Part shown: positions 37,467-50,000 of the stretch, piece after piece
How the letters are laid out: each line of letters begins with the position of its first letter
Position numbering within the stretch: position 1 is the stretch's first letter
Origin: Anaeramoeba flamelloides
Taxonomy: Eukaryota; Metamonada; Anaeramoebidae
DNA length: 64,000 bases
Direction of reading: 5' to 3'
Assembly (NCBI GenBank): GCA_027625915.1
Contig: JANTQA010000033.1
Location: 10,478,001 to 10,542,000, forward strand
The notes under the pieces: generated by a model
What the model saw: the letters and a program-made list of their open reading frames with translations, nothing else
Database searches by the model: none
Told to the model about the DNA's origin: nothing
Made by a program: the position numbers and the translations under genes

Positions 37467-38020
37467 TTAGCTTTTAAAAGTAAAGATGAAACACTAATTA
37501 TTTATGCAATTAATAGTTTAATGATTTGCTAATACTTGTTAAAAATAGTTTGTATGTTAAATAATCAGAATTTAATTGTATTTCTTTTTGGTTTCAAGCA
37601 TAACAGAAAAACTTTGGATAAAAACCAAATTTATATAGTTTCAAAATCAATGTTTATGACTCGAATATTACTTTCAAAAATTGGGATTCAAAAATTGGTT
37701 AATTATTCGAATATTTTTTCAAAGATAAAAATTTGAAATATAATTTCCTTAAATGATCAAAAAAATGAGAAAATTTATTTTTATTAAATTAAATTGAAAA
37801 AAATCCAAAGCAAGCAGAAAAATATTTCAAAAAAAAATGATCTAAATTAAAAAAATAGAAAAATCATTAAAAAACAGATTCCACTACTAAAAAAAAAAAA
37901 TAAATGAAATGAAAAAAAAAAAAAAAGATTTAAGGGGTGTGCTATTAATAAGATTCATAATCAAATAATAATTAATTTGATGAAAAAAAAAAAAAAAAAA
38001 AAAAAGTAACAATAGGACAA
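37467..38020. other. Downstream flank of the deaminase/deacetylase gene
   Basis: A-rich, with long A runs at 37914-37926 and 37983-38005. I see no gene; the A runs are T runs in the transcript of the adjacent minus-strand gene, just past its stop codon. Confidence 0.5.
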
Positions 38021-39970
38021 TTATAAATGGTCAACATTGACAAAAGCCTCTATTGCATAAAACTTTGGAAGACCAAGATCTTCCATTGATTTAGCTGTTT
38101 GGATATTTCTATCTCTTGCACGTTCCCAGAATTCTCTATCATCGACACCTGGGAATAAGGCTTTATCCTTTTGGGTTTGATGTTTCCAAATGGCATTTAA
38201 TTTGATTTCCATATCTGATTTACTTAGGGGAACAAACATATCGATTTCGTAGGTTTTCCATTCTTCCCACGCGCCGCGATATAGCCAGATTTCTGGCATT
38301 TTCTTTTCAATTAATTCCTTTTCCTTCTCATTGCTCTTTTTTGAAATTTGGTTTTCAAATTGATTTAGAGCGTCCTTGATTAAATTGTAGCAAGTTCTAT
38401 GTGTACCATGAGGATCCGAAAGATCGCCGGCAACGAAAATTGAGTCTGGCACGATTTCCTTTAATAGGTTCAAGATAATATCAACGTCTTCTTGTGTGGG
38501 TGTCTTTTTTTTAATTGTTCCACTTCTATAAAATGGCAAATCCAAGAATCTGGCATTTTTCTCTGTAAGCCCAAGTACTTCAATTGCAGAAATGGCCTCA
38601 ACTCTTCTTAAATTACCTTTAAGCATTTGACTGATAACGCTATCTTGTGATCCTCCTTTTTTATTGTTTAATTCCCAGATTAATTTATCAATTTCATTGT
38701 TCCTTTCCACAATTTGCTTTTCTTGTTCATTTGTCTTCTCGTTTTTCTTAAATAATGTAGATGGGAATAATTTAATAAATCGGAGCTCCTTGCATAAATT
38801 TAAATCTGAAACAGCTACAGAGCCATTTGTCATATAAACAACGGTGACATCATTTCCTCTTTTGGCTAATTTTTGGATAAGACCAGAAGCACAAATTACA
38901 TCATCATCCGGATGTGGAGAAAAGACTACAACTTTTTTATTTTTCATTAATTTCTCGTTAAAATAGATACGCTTCATAAAATCCTTAAAAACAGTGTAAC
39001 AAAGCTCATTGACATCGTCTTGATATACGTGAAGTAAATCGTGTAAGTAATTTGAATGGAAATCAGATGTCTCTAATTGTAAAATTGATTTCTTTGTTTT
39101 TTGACCAACAAGGACAACGGCTTTTTTTGTTAATTCTAAATCCCACTCAATTTTTTTTACTAACCATGGTTGAGTAATCAGTATTAATTCTGCTGCTGAG
39201 GCCCTAATAAAATTAAAATTATATTTAAAATAAATAATAAATTTTTTATTAGTTTTAAATTTTTTATTAGTTTTAATTTTTTTAATAGTTATTGATTATT
39301 GTTTTTTGATTTATTAATTATTGAAGTGGAAATGATATTAAAAATTCACAATTACAAAGGACATGTTAGTATATAAAAAAATGTTAATAATAATAAATGA
39401 ATTCGGTTATATGAACTGAAAAATAATTTTGAGTAATTTAATTTTTTAATCTTTTTTCCTTTTTTAGGGTGAGCGCCCCAAACGAATTTGGTCTAGAATA
39501 CAAATACTAACTATTAATGTTAGTTTAGATTTTATGTGTATTTTAATCGCACGATTAAAATAATTAGTTTTTTTGGGTAAAATGATGTCTTTTGGTTTTT
39601 GTTTTTTGTTTACCTTTATAACCCAACTTATCAGTTCCTTAAAAATACACCTAATAAGACATTAGTCCAATTAGGTTTTCATTTCATTGAGCAATTAATA
39701 TTTTGGCGCAAATTACTCAGTAAAATTCAATAAATTTTCACCATAACTTAATATTACTCTTCATTACAAAGTTATTATTAATTGGAATTTACCAAAATAA
39801 CTTTAAACAAAATATTGAACTTTTTCTTGAATAATTTAACCAAGATTTGAACACACACTGAAATAATAAGAGTCCAATTACAAACCATTGTTTGTCTCTT
39901 AAAGATTTTTAAGTTTCCATCCTTTTTGAATAATAATATTTAATTTATTATGAATTTCAAAATAATTGGT

Positions 39971-40001
<31 letters not shown>

Positions 40002-40412
40002 TTAAATAAAGTACTTGTCTAAAAAAAATGAAGTTTCGTGGTGCAGTCTAAGAAATGTTGCTGGTACATGTGGAGTAATTTCACCTTCTAAACATTTTTT
40101 CATAACTGTTGCTTTTGATTCCCCATGTGCCATTAATATAATTCGTTTACAATCCAAGATTGTTTTTATTCCCATTGTGATTGCAGATTTGGGTACATTT
40201 ACGATCCCATAAAATGATCTGGCTGCATCTTTTCTTGTAATTTCATCAAGTACAATTCTTCGAGTTATGGTTTTTGAAGAACTTCCAGGTTCATTAAATC
40301 CAATATGACCAGATCTAAAGGATTTTACAATTAAATTAAAGATGTGTAAAATAGATTTGAAGAAAACAAAAAAAAAAAAAAGGAAAATTAACCAAAGCAA
40401 AAAACAAAAAAA

Positions 40413-40479
<67 letters not shown>

Positions 40480-40922
40480 TACCTTCCAATACCAAGTAAG
40501 GCAAGATCTATTCCACCTTCATCAATAATTGACTGTTCGTATTGTTCACAAAATTTTTCCACTGACTTGAGGGGGATTGTGCCGTCTGGGATATGAATAT
40601 TTTTTTCTTTAATGTTGATGTGTGAAAATAGTTTCGATTGCATGTAGTGCCTATACGAATGCTTGGACAAAGGATCCATAGGATAGTATTCATCCAAATT
40701 AAAAGTTACAACATTTGACCAATCAACTCCTTCATCAACGTGCTGTCTTACGAGTTCTCGATATACCCCAATTGGTGTGCTTCCAGTTGGCAAACATAAG
40801 ACTGTTTTTTTGTTCAGTTTGTTATTTTTATTGATTAAATCAGAGATTTCATGTGCAGCTTGGAGCGTAAGTGCTTGTGGATCATTAAAAACTTGTACTT
40901 GTTCAGATTTGATTGATTCCAT
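38021..40922 (-). CDS. NagB-like domain fused to PIG-L/LmbE deacetylase
   Basis: Two-domain amino-sugar enzyme. Exons 40922-40483, 40314-40015 and 39203-38021 join with GT-AG introns to 640 codons. Residues ~1-320 are a glucosamine-6-phosphate deaminase/isomerase-type fold: PTGSTPIGVY (45-54), NLDEYY (75-80, Asp77 equals NagB Asp72) and GHIGFNEPGS (149-158, with His150 and Glu155). The NagB catalytic Asp141 position is Ser148 here. Residues ~330-640 are a PIG-L/LmbE zinc deacetylase: SPHPDDD (342-348, ligands His344, Asp347) and DPHGTHRT. The same fusion is known in Bacteroidetes, so bacterial ancestry is plausible. Likely substrates are GlcNAc or glucosamine 6-phosphates, cytosolic; whether the N-domain deaminates is uncertain. 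The start is the first Met of the open frame. Intron 1 holds a 64-base homopolymer. Confidence 0.92.
39204..40014 (-). other. Intron 2 of the fusion gene (811 bp)
   Basis: Donor GTACTT at 40014 and acceptor ATTAG at 39204; Lys247 spans the junction. It starts with a T-rich tract (A run 39971-39992 on plus). A GC-richer spot, GGTGAGCGCCCC at about 39468, is unexplained. No repeat family member was recognised. Confidence 0.75.
40414..40477. repeat. 64-base homopolymer in intron 1
   Basis: 64 consecutive A on plus (T in the transcript), beginning five bases after the 5' splice site of the 168 bp intron 1 of the fusion gene. Confidence 0.95.
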
Positions 40923-43129
40923 TTTTTACAAAATTTGTTTTAAATAAGTCGAAATTCTTTGAAAAAAAAATGAAATTTCTTGTTGCAAATTAACTTTTTT
41001 TCACATTTTGACTTGTTTATCAAGTTTTACAAAATTTAAAGAGTTCCGTGATTTTAATTGACTTTTGTAGAAATCTTAAAATTTTGATGAATACATTAAT
41101 TATAATTCTTGTTTCTTTTTTTGTTTTCAAAGTGCTTTAGATTTATTGGGAAATAGTAAACTATTCTCAAAAGCAACTTTTCCAATCTTGATACTTTTAA
41201 AATTTCTCAAAATTTCAAATTTACAACTTTTTTTGAGAAGTTTGGTTTATTTTCATTGTAAAGTATTATATTGTACACCGTTAGAGATATTTTTTTGGAA
41301 CAAATAAGGATTCATTTTTTTTTTTTAAATAACTTTTTCTTTCGACTTCTTTATCATTTTTCCAGATATTTTAGAAATAATATAATTTAAGGATGGAACT
41401 CCCAATGAATTTGAAATACAAGTGTCAAATTTCAACTATTGGTTTTGATTTAAGAAATTATGATCTGGTTATTGTTGAATAAACTTAATTTTTTTCGGAA
41501 AAATGACGTTTTTTATTATTTTATTTTTTGTTCTTAATCAAATTGCAACTATGATTAGAATTAAATTTCAGGGAAGTAAATGTTTACTATTTGTTGTTAA
41601 ATAAATGGAACAAATTTAGTATTCAGCTTTCCAAAAAAAGATTTTTTATAGAGATTTTAAAAATTTCGACAGTTTAATTAGTAAAAAACTGTATATTTTT
41701 ATTTTCCCTATTAAAAATTCCGAATTTGATGATTTATTGAAATACTCGGGCGCTGATGATTTTGTTCTTTAATTTTAGTAAGCTGAATCAAAATATTAAT
41801 CTTTTTATTTTACTATTAACAGTTTTGAAAAATTATTTAATTTCATTGGGTAATTTGAATATAGTAAATAATTACTCAGTTAAATGAAAAACCGAATCAC
41901 CAAATTCCGTCTTGGGTGTATTTTTAAGGTTACAGTTATGATCTTTTTGAAACAGAACAAAAAATCAAAACTTTTAAAAAAAACAAAAAAAAAACGTAAT
42001 TTTTTACGAAAAATTTTTTTCGAATAATTCAAAACCAGATTATAATTTCTTCAATCAAAACGAATACTTATTTTTCAATTTGACACTTACATTTCAAATT
42101 AATTGGGGTTTCCCACTTAATAAAATAAATCACTTTCAACCTGTTAAACAAAACTTCAACATTGTAATTTTTTAATTCAATTTCCTTTTTGGTATTTTTA
42201 GATCACTTTTAAATAACCTCTCATCCTAAAGAATATATAAAAAAACAGCAAAATTGCCAGCCCCCTCCCCCATATTGGATGAGATAAGAATCCAAAATGA
42301 AAGAATATTTCATATTGAATCAAAAGTTAATAAGCCCATATTTTATATGATTAAAATTCTACAAGATCATACCCAATGATCAAATTATTTATAAATCAAT
42401 TCATTTTCAACAAGTTTAATAACGAGAGAAAATTTTATCTCTTAAAAGATCAATTTTCATTGATCTTTTAAGATCTTTCAATTTTTCAATCAAAATAGAA
42501 GAAATAATATTTTAGAAAACTTTGAATAAAAATTTCTTTTCTGAAATAGAGAATGACTATATTATCATCAAGTTAAACTTCCATTTTAAAAATAAACATA
42601 CCATTGAAAAATTTTAATTTCAACAACAGATAAAAAAAGAAAACAACTGAAAAAAGTAAAAAAAAATTACTTAAAAACACATTTTTTTAAAAAATACAGT
42701 AAATTTTTGAAAAAAAAATATTTATTTAAGTCAACACTATTTATTTAAAATACTGTACCATTTTTTTTTTTTTTTTTCTCATTTCTTCATTCACATGAAA
42801 CAATTTGAATAATAAAGAACTCCATGGAAATTTCAATATTCTCAATTTATTACTTGAAAATTTTTCATTAATTTTGCATTACTTCTCGTTTGATTCCCAA
42901 AATTTTCAATAAAAAGATCCTTGGAATTTCCCTCTAACCCCCATTGGATATTTTAATGATGATTCTTTAAATATCATTAAAAAATAATAAAAGGATATTC
43001 AATCAAATTTCATAAATTTGTTTCATCAAAATTTCCTTTAAAAATAGCCTGGAATTCATGCCATTTTCCTTCCCATGTGGTTGGTTTCTTTTTAGTTTTT
43101 TTTTCAAACAATAATTGTTTTTGCAATTA
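40923..43129. other. Intergenic, upstream of the fusion gene
   Basis: No supported gene; presumably contains the promoter of the minus-strand fusion gene near 40923. AT-rich throughout with several homopolymers. A small inverted repeat, AAAAGATCAAT at 42446-42456 with ATTGATCTTTT at 42460-42470, is present. Confidence 0.5.
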
Positions 43130-43530
43130 CAGTCTTTCCAAGGTTACCGTGAATTTTTATATGAATCAAATTTTGATGTTGATATAGATTTTTAAATCTA
43201 AGGATATGAGAATAAGAAAACTCATATTGAAAAAAAATTTTCACAAATGACCTAATTTGAAAGATTTTCTTGTGATAAGATCAAAAATATTTTTGGTATT
43301 TCAAGAGAAACTTTTAAGTGGCATCTCAACAGATTTTCCAGTTTTGAAGCAATTTAGGGATCTGAAAATTAATTTTTCTTGTATCAAAAGAAAATTTTTG
43401 AATATCAGCTCATTTGTAAAAATTTTTTTTCAATATGAGCTTTCTTATTCTCATATCCTTAGATTTAAAAATCTATATCAGCATCAAAATTTGATTCATA
43501 TAAAAATTCACGGTAGCCTTGGAACAGCTG
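43130..43530. mobile_element. 401 bp MITE with ~115 bp terminal inverted repeats
   Basis: Left end CAGTCTTTCCAAGGTTACCG, right end reverse-complemented CAGCTGTTCCAAGGCTACCG. The inverted arms run about 43130-43247 and 43408-43530, with high identity. TA flanks both ends (43128-43129, 43531-43532). Tc1/mariner-like by tips and target. The long open frame across its right half is explained by the repeat and has no motif. Single copy in this window; the high arm identity suggests recent arrival. Confidence 0.85.
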
Positions 43531-44090
43531 TATCTATTTTTTTGATCGAACAAAATTTTTTTAAAAAAATATCTTTGAATTAGCCTTTAGGGGAATCAAC
43601 TATTCATTTACAAGTTAATTTTTTTATCAAGATATTTTGATATTTATTACGATTTTTAGAAAATTATCAAGATTTTATAGAATATCAGGATTTGTATCTA
43701 TTATCGCAAATATTATTGATTATTGCAATTTTCTTCAATCTCGACATTTGATAAAAATAAACTCGATTTTTGAAACTTTATAGTGAATTTAAAAAGATCT
43801 CTTCAAATCCTCTTTTATTAAGAATTATATCCACATGATTGGATGGTTAATAAAGATAAAAAGTAATAATTTAAAAGCTGAAAAAAATATTTGAATTTTT
43901 TCTTACATTTTTAATTATTTAATTTGAGAACTTTAATCTTTTGTGTTTTTTTATATATTTAAAAAATATGTTAAAAAATTTCAAATGATGATTAAAAAAA
44001 AAAAAAAAAAAAAAAAGAGGAAAATAAAAAGGAAAAATCAAATAAAAAATATTATAATTCAACTATCAACAACATCACCAAAAACAGATC
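43531..44090. other. 3' flank of Sec24
   Basis: No gene. A stretch at about 43640-43760 with TTATCAAGATATTTTGATA and TATTATCGCAAATATT looks like a decayed relative of the CGCG-rich element at 47037. A long A run (43993-44016) lies just past the Sec24 stop. Confidence 0.45.
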
Positions 44091-47000
44091 TTATTTCATT
44101 TTTTCAATGATCATTTTATGAATATTTGATAAAAATTCCATATATGAAACGGATTTAAATTTATCTTGGATTAAGAATTGCAAAAAGTTAATTTCTCCAT
44201 TCATTCCATGGCGTAAAATTCTTAGGCTAGGGAATTTTGATCTATTTTGGCTAATTTCTTGGATAATATTGTTAACTTTTTTTGAAAAGGTATTATTTAA
44301 TTTTGGTAATTTCAATCTCGAAATATCTGTGGATTGGTTTATTTCAACATTTAACAATAAACCTATTAAATCCAATGAAACATTTTGCCCAAGCCACAAA
44401 TACATTTCTATTCCATTTTCAATTATTAAAACACCCTGAGAAGATAAGCTTTCAACCGATAATTTGAGAGGATTTGGAAGCATTATTTTCTGGTTTGATT
44501 CCGAGAATAAACCTTCATTCTTTTGGAAATTATGAAGAGGATACAATCTCGGATACATGAATAAAGAAGAAAGTTTCACGGAAGAAGAGCGAATGTAATG
44601 AGCTAAACTAACTTTTTCGTCAACTGGGATTGAAGGATAGGTTCTAAACAGTTTTGATTTGGTCAGACACAAACTGTAGATCGGTATCAATTGCAAATTG
44701 GAAGGTACAACCATTCGTTGCTTTTCGACTCTTTCAGCACAGAATTTTCGATAAGTATAAAGAATGTTAACAATTTGCTGAATAATATTTTCACGGATTT
44801 GGTTTAATGGGAAAATCTGGAGTTGGTTAACGGATTGCTTGGCAACGATGTTCATTAAAGTTTCTTGATCAATATAATCAAAAATATTTTTGATATTTGA
44901 ACTTGAATTGAGTTTTAGATTAATTATACGTATCCTTTTCTGCATATTAATCGTAGTATACAGCATTGCAAATTGCAAATATACTGGCTGGCCATTATTT
45001 AGATCCATGTCATGTTCTAGAAGGAAAGTAAGTGCTTTATCCGAATCAATGGAAGAGACCTTGATATCATCTTCTTCATTGTTAATTTGAAAATTTCCAA
45101 AGCTTTTTGAGATCCTGATACCTGTTGATGTACGCAACCTACAGATACAATTAAATCCCGTTGGTCGTTTTAATAGCCATGTGATATCATTTAACATTTT
45201 TTCTCCATCAATATTTGCTACAAAGCTTCTATAATAATAAATTTCGCCCCCCGTGATTCTACTCAGATCACTTGTAGTTGTTAATTCTAATGATGTTGCT
45301 CGAAATACAAATTGATCAACTACAATATTATGATTTAAACACCATTGCCCAAGTGCTAAATAATAGTTCCCCTGTGCTATCAAAAGTTTTTTTTCTCCAA
45401 CTTTCCCCCATAATTTTGGATTATCCCTTTTCTTTAATAAGCCCATACCCTTAGTTGGCAATTGTGTTGAAAAGGTGATAATTTTTCCACCAGTTTTTTC
45501 CTATTTTTTTTTAAAGTATTTAATTATTTATTTGCAAAATTTATATTTTAAAAAAAGTAATTGGAGAATTTTAATTCATGTTTATTATTAAACCAAACAA
45601 AAATCTGTTTTTTTGAAAAAATATATTTAAAATAGATTTTATAATTTATTTCTCGTTTTTTTTTTTTGCAAAAGTATAAGTAATGATAAAAAAATCAAAT
45701 AAAATTTATTAAGAAAAATATTTAAAAAAAGTACATTAATTGATGTTTTTTTTTTTAATTTTTTATTATCTTTGAGGGTTCTTATAATTTCCATTTACAA
45801 ACCAATTTGAAAAAATTTTTTTTTAGATCTTATAATACAAAAATATTCATTTATAAACTTTTAAACATCATTTCTTTATCTTTATAAAAACATTGGATGG
45901 AATCATGTCTAATTTACTAATTTTTAATAATCATAAAAAGGCAACTCTTCTAATCTAGTGAAAACAAAAAAAAAAAAAAAAATAGATTAATTTTCATCTT
46001 GAAAATTTTAAAAACATGAAAAAAATTTTGAGAAAAATAATAAGATCGATACCGAGAATTCACAATGAATTATTTTAAGAGGTCTTTTTTTGATTTTTAT
46101 GATTTTGAAATTCTTTTCATTTTTTCGAAAATATCTTCAAAATGATTAAATTGTTATCATCAAAGTGATGATTTTTTTTGTTCTTGGAGGAAAAATTTCA
46201 TCCGAACTCTTAAGGCTGAGTTAAAAACCAAGGATAACCAGAAAAAAAATAATAATTAAATTTAAAATAATAAAAAAAAATGTATCAATTTGGTTACTTC
46301 TTCTCTGTCCATAGAATTAGTAGAGTGTTGTAAAGTGTTACAGAAGTATTAGAGCACTAATTTTTTTTTTAATTTCAAAGAATTTAACAAAATTTTTGAT
46401 TTTACTTCATTATTTGAAATTAAAAACAAAAACCAAACAACTGCGGAATATCAAATCATAGCTCGTCAAAATTATAATTTTTTTTATAATATTTTGATCG
46501 GATTTACTACCCCTTCTATTAAAACAAGATACGGATAGTTTATAATTTGACCATAGAAATGTTTTTCTTTATTTTTTTATTTGTTTATTTTATCTATTTT
46601 TTTTTTCTCTTTTTTTTTATTTTGTTAAATATTTCTTTAATTACCCCTTAAATAAAAAAATAAAAACACTAGACTTGCATGATGTTTAATATCTTTTTCT
46701 TTTGTTTTCCTTTCTATTTAAATTTAATTAATTTTGTTTTTTGTTTTTTTACAAAACTTTTTTTAAAGATTTTTCTTTTTCAATCATAAAAGAATGAATC
46801 TTGATTTTGTCTGGTATTTCCCGAATTATCTTTATTTTTAAAGATATTTATATTTATATATTGTTGCAATTGTATTTTTTTTTTTAGATGATGTAAGAAG
46901 TGTTTTAATCATCAAATTTTTTTTTGTTTGTTTAATTTTTGAAAATAAAAATCATTCAACACGAAATTATTCACTTTTTTTTGTAATACAAAATTTTTAA

Positions 47001-50000
47001 AAATGATTTATTTAATAAAAAACTGTTAGAATATTAGAGGATTTGACGATAACTTTGTCAAGTCACGATAAAACTACAAAAATTGCGATTATTTCTATCA
47101 AATCGCAATGTTATAGAAAATCGCGAAATTCAACATTATCGCGATAATATCACAAATCGTGATATTCTATAAAATCCAGATAATTATTTATAAAATCGTG
47201 ATAAATGCCAAAATATAGTGATTAAAAGGTAATCGCGAGATAATAATTGATGTGTTTTGGGGTATAGTTCAACAATATTTTTACAAAGTAATTGATTTTT
47301 GATCAAAAAATAGATTATGTGATTAAAAATTATTCTTTTAAAAGCACAACAAAAAAGATAATTAATTCAATCAAGGATCAGATCAAAGTGTTTTTTTTGC
47401 GTTTTAGTTTTGTTTAGTTGACCTACAGATCGATCCTTTTAGTTCAACAACAATAAGAACTAAAGAGAAATAAATGTTTATTCAGTAAAAACGCGCAGTT
47501 GGAAATTGCTTTGAATAATTGAGCTTCTAAAACAACCAACCCTTCACATGTTTTTTAAAGAATGTTTTCTTTGGTTAAATAGTTTCTATGTTCTAGGATA
47601 GCTGAAAGGGGTTGGATAACTTTTCAAAAGCTTTCCCAACAACCATAGCCAGATTATCATCAATTATTAAGATTTTTTATACAATTGTTGTCTTCTTCTT
47701 ATTCTTTTTTTCATATTTTCATATTGGACAGAAAACACAACTAGAGTTTAAAGGTTTTTGTTTGATCGATCACCAATAATAAGGAAAGTTACTCTTTATT
47801 TTTTTTGGTTATTAAATTTGTGAAGGTACACAAGAGTAAATATGGAATGTTGTAAAAACTCTATTTTTTACAAAATTCATATTTACTCTTGTGTAACAAC
47901 TCCATTTTTAAAAAATACATCGATTTTATATTCAAGTATATAGTTGAAATGGGTTATTATTAGTTTGGTCATAAAATTTGTTTGAGATTTTGTATTTTGT
48001 TGAAAAACAATTGAAAAAAATTATAAATTCCACTACAAATATTTACATGCCGATTTATTATAGTTTTCTGGCTTTTAAAACTTTAAAACCCTTGAAGACA
48101 ATTAACAACACTTACAGACACTTTCTAACATTTTCAAAAGGTGAGAAGTGTTGTAAAAGTCATAAGGTTTTATAAAAGTCATCGGATTTTTTGTCAGGTG
48201 ATTTCAAAAAAAATAATTTTTCTTTTTTTCGCGATTTCATGATTTTTTGAGATTAAGTTGGACTAATCGCGATTTTTTCCAGATTATCGCGATTTTATTG
48301 CTAATATCATGATAATACAAGTTATCATCAAAACATCTACGAATTAGCACACACATACAAATATAAATAAATGAGCAATTTCCTAAAAAGCTGGAAATTT
48401 TATTTTAAAATTTCTCTATAAAACTCAATTCGAACTAAACTATTTAAATACTCAAAACTGGTAACAATCATTAAATGTTTCTTAATAATAAACCAATTTG
48501 CTTGCTTGTAAGGCATTACTTTCATTTAAAAGAATAAAAAGTTTCTGATCTCAATTTTATATGATATTTTTCAAAGTTTCAAAATTGTTTGTTATTTTTT
48601 TCTTATTGATCCTAAAAAAATTTTTAAAAGAGGTTTAATCTCGAGAAAATTACTCCACTTGAATGAAAAACCTACAACTTTTTTTTTTAAAGTTTAAAAA
48701 TCGTTTGTATTCATATCATATTTGTCAATTTTTTTATTGAAATATTTTTTGTAACTTGTTTTGTGTAAAAAAGGGTTTTATTTTTTATTTTTCATTTTTG
48801 GGAAATATTTTGATGAATCTATTTTTTTGAAATATACACCATATTTTCTGATTAAATTAGTATTAATATCCCTCTGAATTTTTTATAACCAATTTCTGAA
48901 ATATAACTATTTCCTTAGAGAACAATTTTCAAAGAGAATATTATATTAAATGTAAAAATAAAATGCCCACTTTTTTGGAAATTAATTATTCGTATTACTT
49001 TGTAAAATAATTGTATGTAAATTTTTTAAACTAGTAAATTTTTAATGCTTTTTGGTTTGTTCGGTAATTATTAAAAAAAAATAAAAAAAATTGCTTACAA
49101 GTAATAAAGTAGCAGCCTTTATTGCAGCACCAAACGAAGAAATTTGACCTTTTTTAATACTTGACTTTGGAAAATTTTCGGGAAGATTTTCAAAAAAAGA
49201 TGTTAATTGATCTTTAATTTGTGAAATTGGCTTTATTGTTGAACTTGAAATTGGAAGAAATACATCATTAACATCTGACATAATAATCATATCTGGTTCA
49301 GATTCTTCTCCTTTACTAAAATCATAAAAATGTATCGTGGAATCAAAAGTAATAACGGAAACGTATGAATTTTCTGGGAAATTTTCAATTGAATTTTTTA
49401 GGGTCTCGCTAATTTTTGAAAATATTCCCTGTCTACTAAACGATGAAACTTCGATTAATAAAATATAATGTGGGGGATGAATAACTTGTTCTTTTATTTT
49501 TTCATTTTTTTCCCCTTTTTCTTTTTTTGCTACAAATTCAACAGTTCCTCTATACAATTCTGGTCTTTCCGATAAATCCCTTCTTAAATTATTTGAATCC
49601 AACGCACAAAAATAATCTTTAGGTACAGCATTATCTACTTCACAAATTGGACATATCCAGATTTTACCACCTTTGCCAAAGCTATATTTCAAAAGAATTA
49701 TTGTTAAGATTAAAATCAGGCATAATAATGATTAAAATAAGAAATAATAAGATTTTTTTGGAAACTCCTGAAAGCAACTTTAATTGAAATATTACAAATC
49801 AAATTTATTACAAATTAAGAAAAATTAAAAAAAAATGTTTTCTGATTGAATATTAAAGGAAATTTAACCTAGTTGTTTAATGTTTATTTTTTGATAATTA
49901 ATAATTTGACAAATTCATTTAATTAAAGTGTGGTTACCAAAGCAATACAAAATATTATTTTGATAGGCAACGAACACAATAAAATTAAAAATAAATATAA

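Larger units (their letters stand above)
45501..49098 (-). other. Sec24 intron 3 (3.6 kb)
   Basis: Donor GTAAGC at 49098, acceptor AAATAG ending at 45501, phase 0. Contains the CGCG-rich inverted-repeat element (47037-48337), a hairpin (47828-47894) and family H copy 1 (48385-49000). No nested gene was recognised. Confidence 0.85.

Noticed and set aside
43257-43583. 108-codon open frame
   Set aside because: Lies across the right arm of a MITE and continues past its end; the peptide is dictated by the inverted repeat and matches no transposase.
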